From Trebouxia sp. TZW2008 (Eukaryota > Chlorophyta > Trebouxiophyceae > Trebouxiales > Trebouxiaceae): a stretch of 64,000 nt of DNA. Numbering within the stretch: position 1 is the first letter of the stretch; each line of letters opens with the position of its first letter. The notes beneath the pieces are model-generated. The model did not search any database and had not been told where the DNA came from. It saw nothing but the letters and a program-made list of their open reading frames with translations. The translations under genes were made by a program, and so were the position numbers. Where the stretch lies: positions 248,001-312,000 of the forward strand of contig BDIU01000091.1 of NCBI GenBank assembly GCA_002118135.1. The letters are read 5' to 3'. This document shows positions 53,319 through 62,770 of this stretch, one piece after another.

Positions 53319-53652
53319 CAGCTGCGAGCAGGATGCTTCAATGCGCTGTATGGCTTATGCGGCCCACATGTGCCAGCGTTCACGGAAATACGTTTTCTGT
53401 CTTTGTCGATTTACAGGCCGTGCAAGGCACGAGACACAGATATGTCGGTCAAACCCTCGGTCAACCATGCGGTGCATGCTGCGACGAGCTGTGAACGCAA
53501 GTCTCAGAAAGCGTTGATGAGACACACGACAGGGACATACACATTTGCCTCATCAGGTTCTGAACGCCACATTTCGCCTGACGCACCGTCTGAAGACGTG
53601 ACGGCACAGTTTGTCCTGGAAACCTGCTGATGACTTGATCGATGCATGCGAC
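53319..53652. promoter_or_regulatory. Bidirectional promoter, CCB4 / TRAPPC1
   Basis: 334 bp between divergent start codons; no specific element recognised. Confidence 0.45.
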
Positions 53653-54435
53653 ATGGTCTGCTACAACTTGTACATTTTCAATCGCGAAGGAACTTGCTTG
53701 TTCTACCAAGAATGGTCTCGACCGAAGTCAGTCAAGCAGGGGGCAGGCACACCTCTGGACGACCAGAAGATGATGTTTGGACTGTTCTTCTCCCTGAAGA
53801 CTTTTGCAGCAGCGATGGACCCAAAAATGTGAGCACATAGTCCGTTCATAAGCAGTAAATGCAAGCGTGAAACAGGGCAGCCTTTGCCACGAGAAACGAA
53901 TTGAGCTTGCAGCTTGCTGGCCTGGAAACACTGAGGCTGTTTGTGCTGCGCAGCTCAGATAGCAAGCCTCAGCTGGGTGCACCCCTGAGCATTGGCAACG
54001 CCTGTTCCTTCAAAAGCTTTCGTACCAACAATTACAAGCTGCACTTCCTGGAGTCGCCTTCAGGCATAAAGGTATGCAGCCGAAGCACAGCATCCGCCTG
54101 CGTTGTCTGCAATGACACATGATATGCCTGCAGATTGTCTTCAACACTGATCAAAGCGTGGGGAATCTTCAAGATTGCCTGGCATACATATACAGCAATT
54201 TATACGTTGAGTATGTGATGAAGAACCCCTTATATGAGCCTGGCCAGCCTTTCAGGTAAGAAACAGCTTCTTCAGCTGTTTCAGCTGTCATCCTAGCTGT
54301 GCTGTGGGACATAATGCTAACAAACAAGCAATCGGTGCATGTGATAATGATCAAATGACAGAGAGTGGTTTGCACTGCAGTTATGAGCTGTTCTCCAACA
54401 ACCTGAACCGCTACATCAGGAGCATAGGGCTATGA
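53653..54435 (+). CDS. TRAPPC1: TRAPP complex subunit 1 (Bet5 homologue)
   Basis: Four exons (53653-53828, 53954-54071, 54134-54255, 54381-54435) join in phase into 156 residues. The longin-like fold is covered end to end: YNLYIFNREGTCLFYQEW, MMFGLFFSLKTFAAAMDP, CSFKSFRTNNYKLHFLESP, SGIKIVFNTD, IYSNLYVEYVMKNPLY and the C-terminal SYELFSNNLNRYIRSIGL. This subunit is part of the TRAPP tethering complex that activates Rab1-type GTPases in ER-to-Golgi traffic. The start is fixed by the family's usual beginning just before the YxF strand. Introns are short and free of exon copies. Confidence 0.94.
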
Positions 54436-56134
54436 CCACATACCAAACTTCCCCAACAACATTCATAGGACCCATGACCAAATCACGACGTCACAAACAA
54501 ATGATGTGACCTGCACATCTGCAGTCCCTTTTAGGCAACTCCAGCCAATGTAGCTTGCAGCTCGCAGCAGCTGAAGAGCATTAGCATGACTGCCAAGCCT
54601 GTGCTGCATTTCAGCAGACTTTCACAGTTGCGCAGTTGAGCAGAGGCTGTTTCACCTTTTCATTTGCAGCGTATCAACCAAGGCTAGCTTTGACAACAGA
54701 ACTCTAGCTTGTCCTTCAGCATCAAGCAGTCTTGAAACAGGCAACAGCAAGTTACCAGTCTACCACGCAGTTTAGGTTGCAGGGCCTGTCAGGGGTCACA
54801 CTGCTTCAACAGCTTATACAGCAGCTGCACGCAACGAATTACACTGTGACATGCAATGCTGCATTGGCAAGTCCTGCAGAGCTTGGCAGCATTTTAAACT
54901 TTCTGTCGTGCAATGCAAGCGTGCACGTATCCTACTTGCTATTCTCAGTAGCATAACATACACCTTCAATGTCGGACAGCCCAAGCACCTTCGCTGTTGT
55001 AACTCAGTGAATGCGCTTGACTTGGCGATTGTTGATTGTCAACTGTGAGCATGCCAAGACAAAATGGGAGCTTGAATGCATTGCATTATCAGAATTTACT
55101 GCTTACGTGGATTGCAAATACATGTGCATTCCACAACTTGCAGGCCTCTTAGGTGACAACGTAGACACATGTGTCTTGTTAGTGACACGCAGTGTGACAG
55201 AATTTGAGTTTGTACGTGATGTAAATGTGATGTTGTGCAATGTTGTTGAGTTGATGGTGCCGAGGGAGCGCATGCGCTCGCCTCAGCCTACCAGAAATTA
55301 TTCCGTAGACATACCCACTTGGAGCAGTCTTACCCAGCGCCGCAGGCTGAGTGCAAGGCGAGCAGCGAGGATAGCTGGTTGGCCTTCCTGATCACCAACC
55401 CAGCCCGAACAGGTAAGTATGATGATTGTAGCCAAATCTGGTGGTGTTATACGAATTGGCAATCAACAATTGATGCTGAAGTGTGGGCAAGACCGGCCCT
55501 ACAAAAGACCTACTTGGGCAGTCACATGCATAGAGATGATCCTTGACCTCGAGGCCTGGATCAACCTGGTTTGCCGCATGAACATTGAGGCATGCCGCCC
55601 AAGAAGAGCTTTGAACACAGCCATTTCTGTGCTACATGTGCACACAGAGCAATTGGGACTCGCAGGCACAGCGCATGCTGAGTCTCATGTTGTTCTGCAA
55701 TTGAGCTTGATCTTATGCGTATAGTGTTGAGCACCAATGCGTAGTATGCGCAGCAGAGTCAGAGTTCAGGAATAAATAAGACAGCATCATCTACTTCCTT
55801 ACATTCCTAGCTGAGCAAGCACAGTTCAGCCCTTGATGATTTGGCCAAAACCTGAGCAAATTCAGAAGACTGTGACACTTGCACAGGAACACAAGTTCAT
55901 ATGAAGCGATGCATGCATCTCTGCGCAGCAAGTCTGTCAAGTTGGGCAAGCAGCTCAGCAAGATCAGCTCACACTTTCTTCATTGGATATGCCTGAAAAC
56001 TGCACAGGCACCTGTGTCTTTCTCAATCACATGACACACATGTCTTACTGGTATGCTTAGGGTCTTTCTTGACAGTGAGCGCCAGCAAAACTGCATAAAA
56101 ATGATGTACTCAGAGTGCTAATAGAAGCCCTGTC
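54436..56134. other. Intergenic region with one exon-like frame
   Basis: Apart from the exon-like segment at 55287-55412, I recognise nothing between TRAPPC1 and the JmjC gene 3' end. Confidence 0.45.
55287..55412 (+). CDS. Possible isolated exon, unknown protein
   Basis: A 126-bp open segment has an acceptor (GCCTCAG) and a good donor (G/GTAAGT) and reads YQKLFRRHTHLEQSYPAPQA then ECKASSEDSWLAFLITN. Composition is protein-like, but no partner exons or family were identified. It could be a small gene, a gene fragment, or chance. Confidence 0.25.
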
Positions 56135-56200
56135 AGCGCCACCAGAAGCTGATAGAGAAGCTGACTGACAGTGCCTTTACATAATGCCACCATCCAGGGT
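56135..56200 (-). repeat. Duplicated tail of the JmjC gene, after its stop
   Basis: A 66-bp tandem duplicate of 56201-56266 encodes the last residues again ([19 protein letters not shown] and stop) but lies beyond the first TGA, in the 3' UTR and in another frame. Confidence 0.9.
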
Positions 56201-59200
56201 TCAGCGCCACCAGAAGCTGACAGAGAAGCTGACTGACAATGCCTTGACATAATGCCACCACCCAGGGGGAATAAAAAGCATGTGGCCTGGCTGCAAAATG
56301 CATTCAGTTGCTGTGAGCTTGGCAAAGTGAGGATGCCCTTTCAGATCTGGGTTGTCCACGTCAACCTGACTGGAGTTCTGAGTGAGTCCTGTCTGATAAG
56401 AATACAAACTGGCTGAGTCTTTAGGGTGGTACAGACGCACATACTTGGCACCCACCACTTGCGCTAGCAAGTTATAGTGAGGGTCATGATGCAAAGGTGT
56501 TACCTGCACAGGACAGATTTACATCTGGTTAGATGTTGGCAGTTGGCCAGACTATGCAGTCAGTGATGCCAGTATCACAATGTCACCAATTGACACTTTG
56601 GACTGCAGGGAAGGCAACGGGCTTTCAACAATAGACAAAATTTAACAATTGGGTGCCTGTACCAAGCTGAGAATCAGAAAAGCAACTTCATTATGTCACT
56701 GAGACAGATGCTCAGAGCATAGCTAAGCTAGAGCGCCAGTCAGTGGCGATCTTGTAGGAGGAGGAGGGACATCTTTGCTGACGCTATCTATCAGCAAGTC
56801 ACCACAAGCGCTCAAAGTTTGCTGAACGAGCCTCCTCAACACACTACACTAATACAGTGATGCCAGGACAGTCAACATATGAACATTCTCTGTGAAAACA
56901 ATGCAACTGGAAACCAATCACCGAATCTTGAATGCAATGGGACTTACTTTGGTGTGACCACTGCAGTCTGGATGAAGAGACATACGCTCAGTGACTGAGC
57001 TGCAGAGTAGGCTTACCGTGCCAGCAGGTCCAAACCAAGCATTGATGCTCTGCATCTCACCCTCCCCAAGAGCACAGTAGGCTGGCTCCTGTATGTCATT
57101 GCGCAAAGCAGGGATCTGATCAAACAAAGGGTGCTGAGCCAGATAGCCTCTGACAGTAGAAGGCAACTCCCTGCTCCTGCTTCTGGTGTGATCAATCAGG
57201 GTCTCGCCTTGTGCTGACAAGCTGACAGCAGAAGAGGCTGGCCTGTGCAAGTGACGCTGATCAGACGCTGTGTCTGTACTTGCGTGTGTGCCATGATCAT
57301 TGTGCTGCAAGCAACTATCTGTCATCTGATGCTGATCAGCTGCTATGTCTGTACGTGCATGTGTGCAATGACCATTTTGCTGCAAGCAATCATCTGCCAC
57401 CCTGAGCTGAGGCTGCACTGCAGGAGGCATGCAGCATGGACTGCTGCTGTGTATGGTGTCAGCGTTTTGATCAGGAGTCAAATCTGGTGCTGCTGCTACT
57501 GGTGCTCGTGCTGCTGCTTGCGCTGCTTCCAGCTTGACATGCAACACTGTCCTCACATGTGCGCCATGACCAATGTGCTGCAAGCTAGCATCTGCCACCC
57601 TGAGCTGAGAGTTTACCGCAGACGGCATGCAGCATGGACTGCTGCTGTGCCTAGTGTCAGCCTTTTGGTCAGGATGCGGATCTGCTGCTGCTTGTGCTTC
57701 TGCTGCCTGCGCTGCTTCCTGCTTGACATGCAACTTGACAAAGTCACTGAACAGCATGAGCTGCTGGCCCCAGCCGTCAGCCAGGTAGTGCTTCCCCAGT
57801 TCTATCGGCACTGTGCGGGGGCCTGCTACTCTGGACAGGTAGTCGAGATCTTGCCATTTGGTGAGGGCAGGCCAGCTTGAAAGAGCCCCTGTCACAACCA
57901 CAGGCTTGCCCCTGTCATGTGCCAGCATGTACTGCACCAGAAACCTGCATCAGCATTGGCAAGAACGTGTCACATCTGTAGCATGCTTTCATGGCTGAAT
58001 GTAGCTCTGACGATGACATGACCACTCTTGCAGGCGGCTCGGCAATACCTACTGAACCAAACGCGCGCATCAGTGTATGACATTCTACACCATGAGTAAA
58101 GCTGTCATTGCATGACACTGAGTGATCTGCATGACTAATCGTATGATGACCATCAGAGCTATCGCCAGCAGCATGCCTTTTGTGTCTGGGGACAGCTCTG
58201 ATGAGGATCATACAGTTGCTCACGCACATGTGACTCAGCATCATACAGTGTCAGCAATATGGACTTCACAGGCACAGGCATGGGAATTTCATCAGCAGCA
58301 TGCTGTTTGTGGCTAATGATAGCTCTCATGATGACTCTCAAGTCAATGAAGCAGACATTGCGCAGTATCAGCAATATGCAGCAGCTGCATGCACAACACC
58401 ATCGAGGCTGTCAAAACGTGCAGGAAGGGACAGGCTGTACACGGGTGTGATTGGCCAATGAAGTGAGTCCTCCAGCACTGGCAGCTTTTCATGCCAAGCT
58501 GTTCACGATCCCAAAACTCATGAAAAATCAAGTAAGCAAGCAGAAATGGCAGACTTAAACAAATTTCGACAAGAAGGCAAGGGATCAACAGTGCAAAACA
58601 TGTCAAAGGAGGGTTTTGAAGAAATGGATGCTGTATGGCAATGGTCACCCACCTTTCTAGGGATGGCAGCTCTTCACAGGGAACCCTCTTGCCAGCAGCT
58701 AGCAGGGATCCAGGAGGCAGCTGACAGCAAGCCTGAGTCAAACTCTGCTGTGTATGTGAATCCTGCCTGTCAGCTTCTGATTTTGTGAATGCTGAGAGGC
58801 AGACATGCTTGGACGAGCTGCTGTTGGGCTGGTTGGTTGAAGCTGCTTGACTGCTGTGTGCATCGGGCATGTGAGTGCTGTGCTTGTGCTCAGTCTCAGC
58901 TGTGTCAAAGCATTTCTGCCTCTTGTGCTTGCTGTGTGCATCAGGCAAGTGACTGCTGTGCCAGTGCTCAGCATCAAATTTGCAGCGGCATTTCTGCCGC
59001 TTGTCTGCTGAAATGTCTGCTACTGCTGCTCCTAGATGCTGCTCACTAGCTAAAGCTGTGTGGTTGCCATCTGCATTAGCAACACCGCCGCTGAGCCTAT
59101 GTTGAGCATCAGGTGTCTCACAGCTGTTCTGTCTGTTGTGATTGCTGCTTACATCAGGCACATGCTTGCTGTTCCTGAGGCCAGCATCAGCTGTGTCGCA

Positions 59201-59946
59201 ACGCTTCTGTCTCTTAGCTGCTGCTGCTGCTGCTGCTGCTGCGTGCTTCTCATGTAAGACTTGCAAGGCGTCTATGAGCTGATCAACCTCAGGCCTGAAC
59301 ATCGGACCGCCCATGATGGCTGCCATATCTAGCTCATGCATGGCAGCTGCAATAGCATGCTGAAGGCTCATGGAAACAGCCCCAGCAGAGTCTGCAGCTT
59401 TTACCATGGTACTGTCATGAGCATGAGGTTGAGACTGCTCGCCTGCTATGGTGGCATGGCAGAAATGCAGTATGGCAGCTACCAGGCATGTAAAGCTGTA
59501 CAGGTCTCTCCACACCTAAAGCAGAACAGCAGCACAGCTGATGCAATGGCATTATTGGCACCTTGAGCATCAAATTGCACTTAGCTATGCCAGCTTGGCG
59601 CAGATGCAGTATGGCAGCTACCAAGCACGTAACGCTGTACATAATCGTCCAGCTGCAGCATAAGAACTGCACTGCTGCTGTGCATGAAAGGTGCTATGCT
59701 AGCAGCTTATATCACTGCAAGTGCTTTCCCTTAAACGCAAAAGTCACACAGCACAGTCACACAAGGCATATGCCTCATTCATGGCTGAGCTACTTCAAAG
59801 AGTGTCAGCTGCTTTTTTGCATTTGCAGAGAGCAGCATGTGTCAGCTGCTGAGCAATCAGGCAGAGGGGTGCATACCATGGAGACGTTCTTCCAGTCGCC
59901 AGTGTGCAGCTTTTCCCATGCAATGTCTTGGCAGATTTGGCCAGCA
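56201..59946 (-). CDS. JmjC-domain oxygenase, JMJD5/KDM8-like, with large inserts
   Basis: Four exons are clear (59877-59946, 58653-59515, 57017-57944, 56201-56503), about 720 residues; the first exon(s) are not resolved. The N-terminal domain has [20 protein letters not shown], as in JMJD5. The catalytic domain follows: [64 protein letters not shown] with the iron-binding His-x-Asp, [12 protein letters not shown], and the distal iron His in [16 protein letters not shown]5 proteins are 2-oxoglutarate/Fe(II) hydroxylases; the plant relative (JMJ30) affects the clock. Here the N-terminal linker and the JmjC domain contain long low-complexity in-frame repeats, nearly doubling the length. A possible upstream exon near 60063-60150 (AVVSIELDTFGNSMCSQLF) does not join in phase as I read it. 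Confidence 0.87.
57255..57740 (-). repeat. In-frame repeats inside the JmjC domain
   Basis: A unit of about 187 bp with [18 protein letters not shown] and LRVAD is present at about 57560-57740 and 57375-57548. A shorter unit of about 60 bp (HARTD-AADQH) is repeated at 57255-57385. Confidence 0.85.
58775..59215 (-). repeat. In-frame repeats in the JMJD5 linker
   Basis: Four diverged copies of about 78 bp encode KRQKC-D-AE-HS-H-PDAHS; one sits after a gap (59120-59215). A poly-Ala run (AAAAAAAAA) precedes them. Confidence 0.85.
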
Positions 59947-60387
59947 CTGTGTTGCCATGAAGTTGAGGGTGGCTTGTTCTGCATGTATTGCATACAGTCA
60001 GGCTATTGGACCGAATCAAGCTTTCCACACAAGCAGAAGATGGTTCTGAAGGAGCATACCCGTAGGAGGCCTTGCGTTGCTCTGAACAGCTGGCTACACA
60101 TGCTGTTTCCAAAGGTATCAAGCTCTATAGACACAACAGCTCTCAGATTGTCAATGGCAGAACACAGGTAGGCCAAATGCATCCGCCTTTCCGTAATTGG
60201 TCACTTTTTTGCATGCTGATGCCAAATGCATGGCCTACCTTCCTGCAAGTGATCAGCTTTTGCATGCTGATACAGAGCTGCTTCAACCCTGGCGATTTCT
60301 TGCATGCCAATGCTAGGCTGCCTGAGCATTTGCTCGTCAGCACTTGAACTGTCGGCGCTGCGTCTTGTGCTGCAGAGTCGTTCTATG
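59947..60387. other. Unresolved 5' region of the JmjC gene
   Basis: This should hold its first exon(s) and promoter. A segment near 60205-60240 (TTTGCATGCTGATGC) recurs at 60255-60275 and 60295-60315. Confidence 0.4.
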
Positions 60388-60741
60388 CTAATTTTCAGGT
60401 GCTTGCAAAGCTGCATCGAGTTCCCCAAAGTCCTCCATGTCTTGCAACGTGTCAAAGTCACCCAAATACTTGTTGTTCAGGTGCAGCTGAGGCAGACTAG
60501 TGACACCCTCACTCGCAGTCACCATCTCTGAGCGTCTTTTGGGCTCGGAGGCCAGATCCACCTGACATCGCACAAGCATCTCCTGATATCGATCCTACTG
60601 TATCTGTTGCCGCCGCGACAGCTCACTCACCTCCTCGTATTCCACTTTCTTGATCAGCAACAGTTGCTTGACCCTGCTAATGTCGGTCTTCATTTTCAGC
60701 GTTGCAGCGCATGATGTGCTGTACAAGGTGACCTTAGCCAT
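60388..60741 (-). CDS. SH3BGR-like thioredoxin-fold protein
   Basis: Two exons (60631-60741, 60388-60561) separated by a 69-bp intron join into 94 residues, the usual length for SH3-domain-binding glutamic-acid-rich-like proteins. It begins MAKVTLYSTSCAATLKMK, continues KKVEYEEVDLASEPKRRSEM, and has the conserved LPQLHLNNKYLGDFDTL, where the cis-Pro and the IG/LGDFD strand mark the glutaredoxin-like fold. The CXXC of true glutaredoxins is absent, as is normal in this family. The biochemical role is unclear. It is 208 bp from a divergent gene, and the JmjC gene follows on the same strand. Confidence 0.9.
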
Positions 60742-60949
60742 TCGAGGGTGAGCAGCTGCTGCCGCGAAAGCGCAACAGCGGGATCTAACTTGACTGTGTA
60801 CACAGTAATCAGTGAGCGAGCGGAAGGGCGATTGGTCGGCCACTTTCGCCCCGGGGCGGGCCTAGACCCCCCTTCTGCCGAGTGGCGAAAGCCTCAGACC
60901 CTATTCAAACCCTAGGGCGGTTGCTATTGCCATCGTGACCATCGCAAGC
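60742..60949. promoter_or_regulatory. Bidirectional promoter region
   Basis: 208 bp between divergent start codons; GC-rich with GGGGCGGG at about 60852. Confidence 0.45.
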
Positions 60950-61636
60950 ATGACAGATGACTCTGAAGTCATCGACCTAGACGCTGAAGGTACTCATACA
61001 CCCAAACGCGGTCTCCGCCAGCTAGATGACATCTGGGATCATCACAAAAGGGAATCTTTGAATCTTTGTCTGTTTATGCCTGTGTTAATCAGTGATAAGG
61101 GCCATCTTACATATGTAGTACTCAAAATGTATTCAGGCATGCTCAGCAAATGTCTGTGATCAGCAGTGAGGCTGATTGGCTTGCTACCATGCCCATATTA
61201 GGTTGCAAAGGAGCTGCGCACTATAGAAGATATCCTGTAGTATGAGCAAGAGTTGGCCAGTGACCAGGAGAGCAAAATTGAGGCAGCAGAGGCAACAGCT
61301 GAAGATGCAGCTGTTTCTGCGTCAGCTGATGGCCCTGCAGACATCACTGAGCTGGAGTCACAGATTGAGCAAGGTTTTGGTGCCAACCAAGCAGATGACT
61401 TGGAGCTGTGCTCCACCACAGAGTTGCTGGACATGTTTGATGATTACTACCAGGAGGACAAGAAGCGCTTGGAGAATGACTTTCTCATCAGCCAAACAGG
61501 CACACATCTTGACATAGACTTTGACCATTCAGCACTCAGCAATCTTGCTAGGTCTTCAGCTGCAGCACATGTTCGTGCGCAAGTCGGCTCAGGCAATGTT
61601 GCATGTGATCTTGAGGGTCTTATTTCCGCAGAGTAG
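60950..61636 (+). CDS. Unrecognised acidic protein
   Basis: The ATG at 60950 starts an acidic segment (MTDDSEVIDLDAEG); the frame continues through GLRQLDDIWDHHKRE. A second exon from about 61200 or 61241 to the TAG at 61634-61636 reads YEQELASDQESKIEAAEATA, then TELLDMFDDYYQEDKKRLEN and ends GNVACDLEGLISAE. It is rich in Glu/Asp/Ala and likely partly coiled coil. In the frame VAKELRTIEDIL-YEQELASDQ a TAG sits at 61238-61240; it may instead be the end of an acceptor (CCTGTAG), with the coding exon starting after it. The DDIWDHHKRE stretch faintly recalls BED-type zinc fingers but lacks the Cys pair. No family is assigned. Confidence 0.5.
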
Positions 61637-62374
61637 CATGTTTATATAAGTACAAACCAATTGTCTTGGAACATATAACAGTGTGTACATGCTCCACATC
61701 ATGAAAATATCTGTCAGTGCAACTGCAGCGACTTGAAGTGCTAATGATCTGCATTTTGCATTCGCTGCCAATCGCTGGCAAGTTGGAAAAAAATGGTACA
61801 AGTTTGACCCTTTCGACAGCTTTCGCCCGTCGCCTTTCGACCCATTCGCATTCGACTTAGGCTCATGAGCTTTCGACCCGCTCACTGTCAGTAATGTCAA
61901 CATTGTGGCTTCGCTTGGCACGTGATACTAAAACTCAGCTAGCTAGCAGGGACAAAAGCATCTGCAAGGACCAAAATGAAGTCCTGAAATGACATGCAAT
62001 GCATCAAGCATCCGATGTGAAATGCGCTCAGTATAGCAACTACCTAAACTCTGCATGCACGCATTTGGATTGCAAGCGCACCAGCTTGAGCGCTTTCACA
62101 GGAACGGCAATGCAAAGTGGTTGAATTTGCACAGTAACACCATGCTGGCGACGAGCCATTTGGCAGCATGCTCATTCTGCACCTCAAATCTACATCCTCG
62201 TGATCTTGTCAGCTGTAGCGGAAATGCTTCATCTGGCAAAGTGGCAAATGGTGATTGGCAAAATGGCTAATTTTCATGTAGTCCATGCATGGCCTGGTCC
62301 ATGACATAGGCCATCCAACATTTCCGCCAACTCAGCCCTTGGCAACAAGAGCTGCGTTGCAAACAAACGTGCAG
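61637..62374. other. Intergenic region; TTTCGACC-rich stretch
   Basis: At 61800-61885 short TTTCGAC(C) elements recur six times. Otherwise nothing recognised; upstream ARPC5 exons may lie here. Confidence 0.4.
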
Positions 62375-62770
62375 ATGTCGTCGCAGGAACATTACAAGGC
62401 CTTGTGCAACGCTCTGCGAGGCACAAAAAGCGGCTTTGCGCCACAGGTGATGTGTGGCGGTTGTGAGATCACTGACAACTATGAGAGGGGTCTCTGCAGC
62501 GCACAATTATGGTCTAATGCTCGTTGTTTGACACAGATAGAAGATCTGAACGTTTTACTTGCGTGCCTCAAGACCATCAACGAGGCGCAAATGCTAGAAG
62601 TCCTGGGCCAGCTAAGTGTTTCAGAGGGTGATCAACTGATGTACTTGATCTATGCTGGACTGGCCCAGGGTCAGGCACCTGTGAGCAGTGTATTGCTGCG
62701 GTGGCATGAGCACGCGGCAGCCACATTTGGTCCTGGCTGCATACTACGGACACTGACATCACAAATCTAG
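62375..62770 (+). CDS. ARPC5: Arp2/3 complex subunit 5 (p16-ARC)
   Basis: Two exons (62375-62446, 62537-62770) give 101 residues from the chosen ATG. The second exon carries the family core: LGQLSVSEGDQLMYLIYAGL, then SSVLLRWHEHAAATFGPGCI and LRTLTSQI, matching the D-LMKYIY-GF...LL-WHEKA...G-GSIVR block of ARPC5. The subunit links the Arp2 side of the actin-nucleating complex. The protein is shorter than usual (about 150 residues in animals), so an acidic N-terminal exon may be missing; the frame is open upstream to about 62285. The 90-bp intron is itself open in frame, so retention would add 30 residues. Confidence 0.83.
   Translation: MSSQEHYKALCNALRGTKSGFAPQVMCGGCEITDNYERGLCSAQLWSNARCLTQIEDLNVLLACLKTINEAQMLEVLGQLSVSEGDQLMYLIYAGLAQGQAPVSSVLLRWHEHAAATFGPGCILRTLTSQI

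Noticed and set aside
60985..61060. BED zinc finger / hAT transposase remnant in the acidic protein gene
   Set aside because: DDIWDHHKRE resembles the start of a BED finger but the Cys and His pairs are missing and no transposase domain follows.
12938..61240. Alternative genetic code with TAG/TAA as glutamine, as in some ulvophyte algae
   Set aside because: ATP20, the SH3BGR-like gene, ARPC5 and the methyltransferase end at TAG and Mpv17 at TAA exactly where the families end, so TAG and TAA are stops.
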